In this document: piece after piece, positions 25,733 through 33,697 of the stretch
Numbering within the stretch: the first letter of the stretch is position 1
Layout: each line of letters opens with the position of its first letter
Origin: Teichococcus deserti
Lineage (GTDB): Bacteria; Pseudomonadota; Alphaproteobacteria; Acetobacterales; Acetobacteraceae
Direction of reading: 5' to 3'
DNA: 40,181 nucleotides
NCBI RefSeq assembly: GCF_001982615.1
Contig: NZ_MLCO01000073.1
Span: forward strand, 1 to 40,181
The notes under the pieces: generated by a model
What the model saw: the letters and a program-made list of their open reading frames with translations, nothing else
Told to the model about the DNA's origin: nothing
Databases searched by the model: none
Position numbers and translations under genes: made by a program

Positions 25733-27283
25733 TTATTTGTACGCGTTCTTTGGCGTCGGCGTGATTTCGTCGAGGTAGTGCTTCGCCTGCCGGCGCATTT
25801 GCTGGAGCTTCGTGGCGTCCATCTTTTCCATGTTGCGCAGTGGCAGGCTCATCCGGGCATTGCCCGACAGCCGCTTGGCGTGGCGCGCGATGAAGTCCCA
25901 GTAGAGGAAGTTGAAGGGGCAGGCGTCGTCGCCGGTCTGCGCCTTCACGTCATAGGCGCAGTGGCGGCAGTAGTCGCTCATCCGGTTGATATAGGCGCCG
26001 GAAGCCGCGTAGGGCTTGCTGCCGAGCATGCCGCCATCGGCGAAGACGGCCATGCCGTGGGTGTTGGGCAGCTGGACCCATTCATAGGCGTCGGCATAGA
26101 CCGCCAGGTACCATTCGTTGATGGCCTCCGGCGCGATGCCGGCGAGCAGCGCGAAGTTTCCGGTGACCATCAGGCGCTGGATGTGGTGGGCATGGGCGTG
26201 GTCGCGGGTCTGGGCGACGGTCTCGCTGACGCAGCGCATGGGCGTGTCGGCGGTCCAGTAGAAGTCGGGCAGCGGGCGTTCCGCCTCCAGCGCATTGGTG
26301 GTGGCATAGTGCGGCATGCGCAGCCAGTAGACGCCGCGGACATATTCGCGCCAGCCGAGGATCTGGCGGATGAAGCCCTCCACCGCGTTCAGGGGGGCGC
26401 GGCCGGCGCGGTATTCGGCCTCGGCGGCCTGGCAGATTTCCAGCGGGTCGAGCAGGCCGGCATTCAGCGGCACCGAGAGCAGGCTGTGGAACAGCACCGG
26501 CTGGCCGACGGCCATGGCGTCCTGGTAGTCGCCGAATTGCGGCAGTTTCTGTTCCAGGAAGCTTTCGAGGGCGCGCGCGGCGTCCTTGGCGGTCACCGGC
26601 CAGTTGAAGGATTCGAGGCCGCCGAAGCGATCGGGGAATTTCCGGGCGACGAGGTCCAGCACCGCCTTCGTCGTTGCATCCGGCGGGAAGGAGGACGGCG
26701 CCGGCGGCTCCAGCCCACGCGGCAAGGACCTGCGGTTCTCGGGGTCGAAGTTCCAGGCGCCGCCGGTGGGGGTGCCGTCGGGCTCCATCAGGATGGCGTG
26801 GCGGCGGCGCATCTCGCGGTAGAAGAATTCCATCCGCAGCTGCTGGCGGCCCTTGGCCCAGCGGGCGAATTCGGCGCGGGTGCAGAGGAAGCGGTCGTCC
26901 TCGCGGATTTCCACCGGGATGCCGGCGGCCTCCTCCCAGCCGCGGATCATCTCCAGCACGCGCCATTCGCCGGGGAAGGTCACGACGATCCGCTCGGGCC
27001 TGTGGCGGCGGACTGCGCGCAGCACCTCGCCGGTGAAGCTGCCGGTGTTGTCAGGGTCGTCCAGCGCAACGTGCTCGGCCTGCACGCCACGGGCGCGCAG
27101 CGCGGCATTGAAATGGCGCATCACGCTGAAAAGAAATGAAATCTTCTGGCGGTGGTGGCGGACCTGGTCGGCTTCCTCAGCCACCTCCATGCTGAGCACG
27201 CGGTCGCGCGCCGGATCGAGGTCGCGCAGGGCGGCGACGTCGCGGCGGCACTGGTCGCCCAGGATGATGCGCAGCACGGTCAT
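25733..27283 (-). CDS. Iron-sulfur bacterial cryptochrome/photolyase (PhrB-like, probable 6-4 type), 516 aa
   Basis: FeS-BCP family flavoprotein; characterised members (Agrobacterium PhrB) repair 6-4 photoproducts and bind a lumazine antenna and a 4Fe-4S cluster. The four cluster ligands are seen at Cys351, Cys439, Cys442 and Cys455; their spacing (88, 3, 13) equals that of PhrB as I recall it (350, 438, 441, 454). Other family landmarks are RIILGDQ at the N-terminus, SGAYINRMSDYC, and RQILGWREYVRG. Full length. Divergent from the SixA-like gene with 134 bases between, where TTATAA (27331-27336) is the only promoter-like AT patch. Confidence 0.94.
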   Translation of the reverse strand: MTVLRIILGDQCRRDVAALRDLDPARDRVLSMEVAEEADQVRHHRQKISFLFSVMRHFNAALRARGVQAEHVALDDPDNTGSFTGEVLRAVRRHRPERIVVTFPGEWRVLEMIRGWEEAAGIPVEIREDDRFLCTRAEFARWAKGRQQLRMEFFYREMRRRHAILMEPDGTPTGGAWNFDPENRRSLPRGLEPPAPSSFPPDATTKAVLDLVARKFPDRFGGLESFNWPVTAKDAARALESFLEQKLPQFGDYQDAMAVGQPVLFHSLLSVPLNAGLLDPLEICQAAEAEYRAGRAPLNAVEGFIRQILGWREYVRGVYWLRMPHYATTNALEAERPLPDFYWTADTPMRCVSETVAQTRDHAHAHHIQRLMVTGNFALLAGIAPEAINEWYLAVYADAYEWVQLPNTHGMAVFADGGMLGSKPYAASGAYINRMSDYCRHCAYDVKAQTGDDACPFNFLYWDFIARHAKRLSGNARMSLPLRNMEKMDATKLQQMRRQAKHYLDEITPTPKNAYK

Positions 27284-27330
27284 GCCCCGGCAGATGGGGG
27301 CGCGGCCGGAAAGCGGAAGGCGACGCCGAT

Positions 27331-27336
27331 TTATAA
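27331..27336 (-). promoter_or_regulatory. Candidate -10 element for the FeS photolyase
   Basis: TTATAA is the sole AT-rich hexamer in the 134-base divergent region, about 48 bases before the photolyase ATG. It is flanked by a short inverted pair (GGCTCC / GAAGCC). No convincing -35 was found at 16-18 bases, so the assignment is weak, and the palindrome could serve either strand. Confidence 0.25.
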
Positions 27337-27417
27337 CGGCTCCGACTTTTGTGAAGCCTTCGTGTGGCGCCCCGCTGCCCCCGCGACAGCCGGCCGCGGT
27401 CGTGCCAGACTGGGGCC

Positions 27418-27951
27418 ATGCGGCAATTGCTCCTGTTGCGGCACGCCAAGTCGTCCTGGGACGACCCCAGCCTGCCGGACCATGCCCGCCCGCTGAACGC
27501 GCGCGGCAAACGTGCCGCCATGGCCATGGCCGGCGTCATGCAGGGCCTGGGCCTGGCGCCGGACATCGTGCTGGTGTCCTCGGCGCGGCGCACCCTGCAG
27601 ACCCTGGAAGCCCTGACCCCGCTGCCCGACGCGCCGATGGTCGAGCCGCTGGACGACCTCTACCTGGCGCCCTGGCAGCGGCTGATCGAGGTGCTGCGGC
27701 AGGCGCCGGAGACGGCGCGCAGCCTGCTGCTGATCGGCCACAACCCGGGCATGCACGACCTGGCGCTGGCGCTGGCCGGGCCCGCCGGCATGGCCGGCAA
27801 GGCGCCTGGCACGCAGCGCCTCGCCGATGGCTATCCGACCGGCGCCCTGGCGGAATTCGCGGTGGCCAGCCCCTGGTCCGGGCTGCAGCCCGGTGGCGGG
27901 CGGCTGGTCCGCTTCGTCGCCCCCAACGACCTGCCCGAAATGGCGGCCTGA
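27418..27951 (+). CDS. SixA-like histidine phosphatase, 177 aa
   Basis: Small one-domain histidine phosphatase. The phospho-accepting His9 lies in LLRHAKSSW, and the second catalytic His in LLIGHNPGMHDLA. Family members dephosphorylate phosphohistidine on signalling or phosphotransfer proteins, among other phosphate esters. The ATG at 27418 gives the normal short N-terminus (MRQLLLLRHA); upstream in-frame sequence is not conserved. Only 5 bases separate it from the CHAD-domain gene, a pairing that fits a shared polyphosphate or phosphate-related role, though this is inference. Confidence 0.92.
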   Translation: MRQLLLLRHAKSSWDDPSLPDHARPLNARGKRAAMAMAGVMQGLGLAPDIVLVSSARRTLQTLEALTPLPDAPMVEPLDDLYLAPWQRLIEVLRQAPETARSLLLIGHNPGMHDLALALAGPAGMAGKAPGTQRLADGYPTGALAEFAVASPWSGLQPGGGRLVRFVAPNDLPEMAA

Positions 27952-27956
27952 TCCCG

Positions 27957-29474
27957 ATGCTGATCCTCGAGCTTTCCCTGCCGGCCACGGCCGTGGCCCG
28001 GCTGTGGCGGCACGCCGCCATCAGCGAGACGAAGCGCGCCCGCGCGGTCGCCGAGCAATGGCACTGGCTGGACAGCGCCGAGGGCGTGCTGGCCGAGGCC
28101 GGGCTGGCGCTGCGGGCGCTGGCCTCGCCGGCCGGGGCGCGGATGCTGCATCCGCTGCGCCCGGAGCCGGGCAGCCTGCCCGGCGCGCCGCCGCCGCCGC
28201 CGCGCCTGCTGGAGGGCGAAGCCGCGCCGGCCGAGGCCGGCCAGGCCGCGCTGCATCCGGTGGCGCGCTATGCCGGCAAGCGGATCGAGGCGCGCCATGC
28301 CCAGGTGCTGCTGACGCTGGAGCAGGGCAGCCTGCAGGCCGGTGCCGCCGAGCAGGGCTGGTGCCTGCTGCGGCTGCAGGGCGCCGCGCCGCCGGTGCTG
28401 GAGCTGGCGCAGTCGCTGGCGGTCGGCCTGCCGCTGCTGCCGGCGACGGCCGGGCTGGACGAGGTGGCGCTGGCGCTGGCTGCCGGCCGGCCGGTGACGC
28501 CGCGGCACAAGGGGGCGCCGGATGTCGGCGGGGCGACGACCGTGCCGGAGGCGCTGTCGATCGCCATAGGCCATCTGGCCGGGGTGCTGCTGGCGCAGGC
28601 GCCGCAGGCCCGGCCGGAGGCGGGACCGGAGGCGGTGCACCAGCTGCGCGTCGCCGCCCGCCGGCTGCGCTCCTGCCTCAAGGTGTTCCGCAAGGTCGTC
28701 GACAACGAGCTGCTGCGGGCGCTGGATGGCGGGCTGCGCGACGCGGCCCGGGCGCTGGGCGCGGCGCGGGAATGGGACGTCTTCCTGGGCGGGCTGGGGC
28801 GCGAGCTGACCGCGGCGCTGGGCGGGGAGGAAAAGCGCTGGCAGAAGCTGCTGGACCGCGCGGCGGAGCGGCGGCTGGCCGCCTATGCCTCGGTCGGGGC
28901 GATGCTGGCCGGGCCGGAATTCCGCGCGACGCTCTGGCTGGCGCTGCACGCGGCGGCGCGGCCCGAGCTGCTGTCGCCGCCTGCCGCGCCCGAGCCGGCG
29001 CCCGATGCCGAGGGCGGGGCCGAGTCGGCGGCCCGCCCCGACTCGCGCCCGCTGCTATCGCTGCGCGACCAGGCGCGGGCGGTGCTGGGCAAGCGCCGGC
29101 GCAAGCTGCTGCGCGGCGGCGCCGAGATTGCCGCACTTTCCGATGCCGACCTGCATGCGCTGCGGCTCGAGGCCAAGCGCCTGCGCTACGCCGCAGAGCT
29201 CTTCGCCCCGCTCTGGCCGGGCAAGGCGACGAAACGCTTCCTGAAGCGGCTCTCGGCGCTGCAGGAGGCGCTGGGCCTGTCGAACGACACGGTCACGGCG
29301 CGGGCGCTGATGGCGACGCTGGCCAGGGCGGAGGACGCCTCCGGCGCGGCGCCGCCCTGGGCGATCGGCCTGGCCGAGGGATGGGCCCTGGCCGCCAGCC
29401 GCGGCATGCGCAGCGAGGCGCTGATCGCCTGGAAGGGATTCAGCAAGCTCGACCCGTTCTGGGAGCATGGCTGA
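27957..29474 (+). CDS. CHAD-domain protein with degenerate CYTH domain, 505 aa
   Basis: The C-terminal part (about 195-500) is a CHAD domain, a polyphosphate-binding helical repeat: VHQLRVAARRLRSCLKVF (227-244) and LHALRLEAKRLRYAAELF carry the conserved His and basic residues. The N-terminal 180 residues follow the layout of a CYTH triphosphate tunnel domain (LILELSL start, EAGLALRAL, VLLTLEQGSLQAG, LELAQSLAVGL). The catalytic ExExK motif is reduced to a single Glu and the basic residues lining the tunnel are mostly gone, so triphosphatase activity is unlikely. The start at 27957 is 5 bases after the SixA-like stop. Likely role: binding polyphosphate at granules; unproven. Confidence 0.85.
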   Translation: MLILELSLPATAVARLWRHAAISETKRARAVAEQWHWLDSAEGVLAEAGLALRALASPAGARMLHPLRPEPGSLPGAPPPPPRLLEGEAAPAEAGQAALHPVARYAGKRIEARHAQVLLTLEQGSLQAGAAEQGWCLLRLQGAAPPVLELAQSLAVGLPLLPATAGLDEVALALAAGRPVTPRHKGAPDVGGATTVPEALSIAIGHLAGVLLAQAPQARPEAGPEAVHQLRVAARRLRSCLKVFRKVVDNELLRALDGGLRDAARALGAAREWDVFLGGLGRELTAALGGEEKRWQKLLDRAAERRLAAYASVGAMLAGPEFRATLWLALHAAARPELLSPPAAPEPAPDAEGGAESAARPDSRPLLSLRDQARAVLGKRRRKLLRGGAEIAALSDADLHALRLEAKRLRYAAELFAPLWPGKATKRFLKRLSALQEALGLSNDTVTARALMATLARAEDASGAAPPWAIGLAEGWALAASRGMRSEALIAWKGFSKLDPFWEHG

Positions 29475-29565
29475 TGGCGGACCTGCCAGCTTCCTGCAAG
29501 TCAGGGTTGCAACGTCCTGTCTCAGTGCTTGAACCGGCTTTTGCCCTCGTCTAACGCTTCGCCGC

Positions 29566-30129
29566 GTGTTGACCCGTCGCCGCCTCTTCCGCCCCGCCCC
29601 CGCCCCACGCCGCTGGTCCGGGGTTGCCCTCGGCAGCCTGCTGACCGTGCTGGCGCTGGCCAGCATCGGGCTCGGCCTGCCGGCCAATCTCTTCGGCTCC
29701 GCCCCGCGCGAGCAGGACTGGAACGCCAGCGCCGCGCAGCTGCGCGTGGTGGATGGCGACACGCTGCGCCTGGGCGAGCGGACGCTGCGGCTGGCCGGGG
29801 TGGTCTCTCCGGTGCGCGGCCAGACCTGCAGCACGGCCGGCGGCGTCGGCTTCGATTGCGGGGGTGCCGCGGCCGAGGCGCTGGCGCGGCTGGTGCAGAA
29901 CCGCGACATCGCCTGCCGGGTGCAGGGGCGCGACCGCTTCGGCCGGGCGCTGGGGACCTGCCAGGCCGGCGGCGTCGAGACCAATGCCGCCATGGTCGAG
30001 GCCGGCTGGGCGCTGGCCGAGCCGGATGCGGCCCCGCTGGTGGCGGCCGAGCAGGCCGCGCGCGCGGCGAAGCGCGGTCTGTGGTCGAACCAGGCCGGCG
30101 CGCCGCCGAGCTGGCAGGCCCGCTTCTGA
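29566..30129 (+). CDS. Thermonuclease-fold protein with altered active site, 187 aa
   Basis: Staphylococcal-nuclease-like fold behind an N-terminal anchor (hydrophobic 17-42 after an Arg-rich start), so probably periplasmic and membrane-attached. VVDGDTLRLG (61-70) keeps the calcium-site Asp, Arg75 equals SNase Arg35, and the Arg of RFGRALG equals Arg87. The segment RLAGVVSPV (75-83), however, replaces the canonical DxPE with VSPV: Asp40 and the general-base Glu43 become Val80 and Val83. Two to four Cys nearby (88, 98, 117, 132) may form disulfides. It starts with GTG (29566), or possibly the adjacent TTG. Hydrolysis of nucleic acid is doubtful. Confidence 0.85.
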   Translation: MLTRRRLFRPAPAPRRWSGVALGSLLTVLALASIGLGLPANLFGSAPREQDWNASAAQLRVVDGDTLRLGERTLRLAGVVSPVRGQTCSTAGGVGFDCGGAAAEALARLVQNRDIACRVQGRDRFGRALGTCQAGGVETNAAMVEAGWALAEPDAAPLVAAEQAARAAKRGLWSNQAGAPPSWQARF

Positions 30130-30156
30130 GTCTTCGACGGTTGGCGGCTGGCTGAC

Positions 30157-30175
30157 CGACGGCGGAAAGCCGTCG
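30157..30175. terminator. Hairpin after the thermonuclease-like gene
   Basis: Perfect 7-bp stem CGACGGC / GCCGTCG with loop GGAAA, 28 bases after the stop. No T tract follows, so it may be a weak or Rho-assisted terminator. The rest of the 288 bases up to citrate synthase has no gene I can support and should hold the gltA promoter. Confidence 0.35.
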
Positions 30176-30370
30176 TGCGGCCGCGCCGCGAAAACGTCAT
30201 GTCGCAGCAGGGAAGCGCGCGCCGCCGCCGCCGCCCGCTATGCCCGGCCCGCGCGGCGACCTGACAAAAAGATGCCGGAATGACGGGCGAAGCTGGGGCG
30301 GGGCACAGGCTTGGCCGGGCGCGGATGGACAAGATTGGGGCCGCGGCCTAATCTTGCGCTGCATCATAGA

Positions 30371-30393
30371 CGGCGCCTTCATCAATGGCGCCG
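30371..30393 (+). promoter_or_regulatory. Leader hairpin before citrate synthase
   Basis: CGGCGCC and GGCGCCG pair around a 9-base AT-rich loop, 25 bases before the gltA ATG and just ahead of its ribosome site (GAGGAAG). It could affect translation or be incidental. A TAATCT about 20 bases upstream (30350-30355) is a possible -10. Confidence 0.3.
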
Positions 30394-30417
30394 CCCTCCC
30401 CGACAGAGGAAGACGCC

Positions 30418-31725
30418 ATGAGCAGCACGGCCAAAGGGTCCGTCACCGTCACGCTCGACGCCACTGGCAAAAGCGCCAAACTGCCGCTGATCGAGGGTGC
30501 CATCGGCCCCGACGTCTTCGACATCCGCAAGCTCTACGGCGAACTGGGCGTCTTCACCTTCGACCCCGGCTATGGTGGCACGGCCGCCTGCGAGAGCGCC
30601 ATCACCTATATCGATGGCGACGAAGGCATCCTGCTGCATCGCGGCTACCCGATCGAGCAGCTGGCGACCAAGTCCGACTTCCTGGAAGTGTCCTACCTGC
30701 TGCTGAACGGCGAGCTGCCGAACGCCAAGCAGCTGAAGGAATTCAGCCACGGCGTCACCATGCACACCATGGTGCATGAGCAGCTGCGCAGCTTCTTCAA
30801 CGGCTTCCGCCGCGACGCCCATCCGATGGCGATCCTGTGCGGCGTCGTCGGCGCGCTCTCGGCCTTCTACCACGACAGCCTCGACATCAACGATCCGGAG
30901 AAGCGCGAGATCAGCGCCTTCCGCCTGATCGCCAAGGTGCCGACGATCGCGGCCTGGGCCTACAAGTATTCCATCGGCCAGCCCTTCATGTACCCGCGGA
31001 ACGACCTCTCCTACGCGGAGAACTTCCTGTACATGCTGAACGCCGTCCCGGCCGAGGACTGGAAGCCGAACCCGGTGCTGTCGCGCGCCATGGATCGCAT
31101 CCTGATCCTGCATGCCGACCACGAGCAGAACGCCTCGACCTCGACGGTGCGGCTCGCCGGCTCGACCGGCGCCAACCCCTTCGCCTGCATCGCCGCCGGC
31201 ATCGCGGCGCTCTGGGGCCCCGCGCATGGCGGCGCCAACGAGGCGGTGCTGAAGATGCTGGCCGAGATCGGCCATGTCGACAACATCCCCGCCTTCATCG
31301 AGAAGGTGAAGGACAAGAACTCTGGCGTGAAGCTCATGGGCTTCGGGCACCGCGTCTACAAGAACTTCGACCCGCGCGCGAAGATCATGCAGGCGACCTG
31401 CCATGAAGTGCTGGCCGAGCTCGGCATCAAGGACGAGCCGCTGCTCGACCTGGCGGTCGCGCTGGAGAAGATCGCGCTGGAGGACGAGTATTTCGTCAGC
31501 CGCAAGCTCTATCCGAACGTCGATTTCTATTCGGGCATCATCCTGAAGGCGATGGGCATCCCGACGCAGATGTTCACCGTGCTCTTCGCGGTGGCGCGGA
31601 CCGTCGGCTGGGTCAGCCAGTGGAAGGAGATGATCGAGGATCCGTCGCAGCGCATCGGCCGCCCGCGGCAGATCTACACCGGCGCCACCTCGCGCGATAT
31701 CACGCCGATCGACCAGCGCGGCTGA
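30418..31725 (+). CDS. gltA: Citrate synthase, 435 aa
   Basis: Condenses acetyl-CoA and oxaloacetate, the entry step of the TCA cycle. It has the Gram-negative type II layout with an N-terminal extension domain. Active-site motifs are seen: [25 protein letters not shown] with the catalytic His, [13 protein letters not shown], and NVDFYSG with the catalytic Asp. The start at 30418 has GAGGAAG about 6 bases upstream; the earlier in-frame start at 30385 lies in the leader hairpin. It is monocistronic, with its own long leader and a strong terminator. Confidence 0.97.
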   Translation: MSSTAKGSVTVTLDATGKSAKLPLIEGAIGPDVFDIRKLYGELGVFTFDPGYGGTAACESAITYIDGDEGILLHRGYPIEQLATKSDFLEVSYLLLNGELPNAKQLKEFSHGVTMHTMVHEQLRSFFNGFRRDAHPMAILCGVVGALSAFYHDSLDINDPEKREISAFRLIAKVPTIAAWAYKYSIGQPFMYPRNDLSYAENFLYMLNAVPAEDWKPNPVLSRAMDRILILHADHEQNASTSTVRLAGSTGANPFACIAAGIAALWGPAHGGANEAVLKMLAEIGHVDNIPAFIEKVKDKNSGVKLMGFGHRVYKNFDPRAKIMQATCHEVLAELGIKDEPLLDLAVALEKIALEDEYFVSRKLYPNVDFYSGIILKAMGIPTQMFTVLFAVARTVGWVSQWKEMIEDPSQRIGRPRQIYTGATSRDITPIDQRG

Positions 31726-31763
31726 GCCTGACCGGCGGGGAGCCTCGCGCTCCCCACCCGATC

Positions 31764-31803
31764 CGCCCCGCCCGGCAGCCGCCTGGCGGGGCGTTTTCGT
31801 TTC
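31764..31803 (+). terminator. Rho-independent terminator of gltA
   Basis: Stem CGCCCCGCC / GGCGGGGCG (31764-31772 with 31785-31793), 12-base loop, then TTTTCGTTT. A smaller hairpin GGGGAG / CTCCCC (31737-31755) precedes it. Both lie within 80 bases of the gltA stop. Confidence 0.88.
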
Positions 31804-31924
31804 AGTAACCTCTCAACAGAATCCGCCAAGGCTCTGCGCGGCCGCAAGAATTCTGGCAAGTCCACGGTGCCAGGCCCAGCTAATCAGTGCCCTCTCTCAA
31901 CCAGGGCGCGCAAGATATCCAGAA

Positions 31925-31949
31925 GAAAATGCCAAATCGTTGCATTTTC
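31925..31949. promoter_or_regulatory. AT-rich palindrome upstream of the unknown gene at 32.0 kb
   Basis: GAAAATGC and GCATTTTC form a perfect 8-bp inverted repeat around CAAATCGTT. The leader 31900-32003 is far more AT-rich than the rest of the window and also holds direct repeats: CGTGATCG at 31966 and 32003, ATCGTTG at 31936 and 31986. This looks like a regulated promoter with an operator. The binding protein is unknown. Confidence 0.4.
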
Positions 31950-32021
31950 CACTTGCTCACGGATGCGTGATCGTCACTATGACGTATCGTTGGTTGCATA
32001 ACCGTGATCGGAATTCCTGCG

Positions 32022-32675
32022 ATGAGCGCATCCATCCCCCTGGCATTTGTCCACCACTCGCTGGATGACCTCGTGCGGCGGCGGCTGCGCCAATGGCCGC
32101 AGCGCCCGCCCGGCGCGCTGGAAACCTCGAAGCAGCGCGGCACCTGGATGCGCGCCCGCCCCGGCGAGGCCGACACCACCGCCTATCCTTTCCTGAAGCT
32201 GCCCGGCTCCAACCGGCTGCGCACCGTGCCGGACGGGCTGTGGCTGCATTTCAGCCACGACCCGACCGACGCCTATGCCGATATCCTCTGCATCGAGGCC
32301 TGCTCGACCCTGCAGAACCTGCTGGACAAGCGCTCGCGCTTCGCCCCCTCCACCACCTCGCTGCTGGCGGTCTGCCCGGTCACCTGGCTGACCGCCCCGG
32401 TGCAGAGCGGCGACACGCTGCCGCGCTGGAAGCAGATCAGGCTGTTGCGCGCCGAGCCGACCCAGCCCCTGGTGCTGCCGGTGCGCGACGTCCGCGTGCT
32501 CTACGGGCTGAAGAGCCGGCAGTATGACGGCTTCGCCCGCCACCAGATGCCGCAGCCGCACGAGTACTTCTGCCCGATGGACGCGCTGATCGACGAGCAG
32601 GGGGCGAGCAACCCGGCGATGCAGGCGCTGATCTCGCGCGCCTCGGGGGCGGCGAACTTCATGCTGCTGCCGTGA
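32022..32675 (+). CDS. Uncharacterised protein, 217 aa
   Basis: I do not recognise the family. Codon use and composition look genuinely coding, with well-spread Trp, Tyr, His and Cys. Notable segments are FVHHSLDDLVRRRL, TAYPFLKLPGSNRL, LWLHFSHDP, DILCIEACSTLQNLLDKRSR, a CPVTWL stretch, and a very conserved-looking end with HQMPQPHEYFCPMDALIDEQ. There is no signal peptide and no membrane segment, so it is probably cytoplasmic. ATG 32022 is chosen; a GTG at 32004 in the same frame is possible, and neither has a good ribosome site. Flanked by the gltA terminator and the M50 peptidase, with its own AT-rich leader. Confidence 0.75.
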   Translation: MSASIPLAFVHHSLDDLVRRRLRQWPQRPPGALETSKQRGTWMRARPGEADTTAYPFLKLPGSNRLRTVPDGLWLHFSHDPTDAYADILCIEACSTLQNLLDKRSRFAPSTTSLLAVCPVTWLTAPVQSGDTLPRWKQIRLLRAEPTQPLVLPVRDVRVLYGLKSRQYDGFARHQMPQPHEYFCPMDALIDEQGASNPAMQALISRASGAANFMLLP

Positions 32676-32752
32676 GGGCCCGGGCGGCGCTGGCGGCGAT
32701 ATGATCCGCGCCGCCCTCGCCGCGGGGCGCCGCGCCGGGCATCCTGGCCGGG

Positions 32753-33514
32753 ATGACGCGACGCCTTGCCATCGACGGCGGCGGGATCGACGTGGCGCTG
32801 CCCGGGCTTCCACCGATCCGGCTGGAGCCCGGGGTGCTGGTCACCCTCTTCGTGCTGACCCTGCCGCTCTGGCGCGGGATGCAGGGCGTCAAGCTCGAGG
32901 CGCTGGCCTGGGTCTATCCCGGGCTGCTGCTGTCGCTGCTGGCGCATGAGCTGGGCCATGCCTGGGCCGGCCAGCGCTGCGGCCTGACGGCGCGCCGCAT
33001 CCTGCTGCAGGCCGAGGGCGGCCTGGCCGAGCTGGAAGGCGCCGTCAGCCGCCGCCAGGACCTCTGGATCACCCTGGCAGGCCCGGCCGCCAACCTCGCC
33101 CTGGCGGCCCTGTTCCTGGCCGCCCTGGCGCTGTGGCCGGCGCCGCCGCCGGTGCAACTGCCAGTGCAGCTGCCAGGCTTCTCCCGCCCCCTGCCGGGGG
33201 CCGCCGGCGCCGCCCCGCTGGCGCTCGCCTGGCTCGGCTGGGGCAATCTGCTGTTCGCAGCGGCCAACCTGCTGCCGGCCTTTCCGCTGGATGGCGGCCG
33301 GCTGGCCATGCTGGCCCTGGCGCCGCGGCTGGGGATGGACCGCGCCGCGCGCTGGATCGCCCGCAGCGGGCTGGCGCTGGCCGGGCTGATGGTGCTGGGC
33401 TTCCTGGTCAGCCTGGCCGGCGGCGTGCCGCTCTGGCTGCCGCCCGCCTTCGGCCCCAACCGGCAGGTGCTGCGCACGGCCGGACAAGAAAAAAGCCCGC
33501 GGCTGGTCGGGTGA
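32753..33514 (+). CDS. M50 (site-2-protease family) membrane metalloprotease, 253 aa
   Basis: Intramembrane zinc protease fold: HELGH at 65-69 (two His ligands and catalytic Glu) and NLLPAFPLDGGR (172-183) with the third ligand Asp180. GPAANL (110-115) also fits the family. About five hydrophobic segments; no PDZ or CBS domain, so it is a minimal member like the SpoIVFB/rhomboid-neighbour type. The substrate is unknown; relatives release transcription factors or trim membrane proteins. The last eight codons are encoded by the terminator of the convergent tRNA gene, which makes the C-terminus (EKSPRLVG) probably non-essential. Confidence 0.9.
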   Translation: MTRRLAIDGGGIDVALPGLPPIRLEPGVLVTLFVLTLPLWRGMQGVKLEALAWVYPGLLLSLLAHELGHAWAGQRCGLTARRILLQAEGGLAELEGAVSRRQDLWITLAGPAANLALAALFLAALALWPAPPPVQLPVQLPGFSRPLPGAAGAAPLALAWLGWGNLLFAAANLLPAFPLDGGRLAMLALAPRLGMDRAARWIARSGLALAGLMVLGFLVSLAGGVPLWLPPAFGPNRQVLRTAGQEKSPRLVG

Positions 33515-33526
33515 CCATCCGCAGGC
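33489..33526 (-). terminator. Rho-independent terminator of tRNA-Glu
   Basis: Read on the minus strand: a 14-bp stem with one mismatch and one wobble (33526-33513 with 33508-33495), loop ACCC, then six T (complement of 33489-33494). It lies about 50 bases past the tRNA 3' end. It overlaps the final codons and stop (33512-33514) of the M50 protease gene on the other strand. Confidence 0.85.
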
Positions 33527-33576
33527 CTTGATCGTCTGCAAACACCCCGCGGCAGCCCGTCCGAAGACAGGCGCGC

Positions 33577-33652
33577 TGGCGTCCCCTAGGGGATTCGAAC
33601 CCCTGTTACCGCCGTGAGAGGGCGGTGTCCTAGGCCTCTAGACGAAGGGGAC
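33577..33652 (-). tRNA. tRNA-Glu, anticodon CTC
   Basis: 76 bases with encoded CCA. Acceptor stem GTCCCCT / AGGGGAC, anticodon stem CCGCC / GGCGG around loop CTCTCAC (anticodon CTC, reading GAG), T arm CAGGGG-TTCGAAT-CCCCT. All arms pair. GAG is the dominant Glu codon in this GC-rich genome, so this is likely the main Glu tRNA. Confidence 0.97.
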
Positions 33653-33697
33653 AGAGGCGTCGTGTGAGGGGGCTTCTATCGGCGCGGCGGCCTGCGA

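Noticed and set aside
33577-33652. tRNA-Glu as an integration site for a genomic island
   Set aside because: No integrase gene and no duplicated tRNA 3' end were seen on either side.
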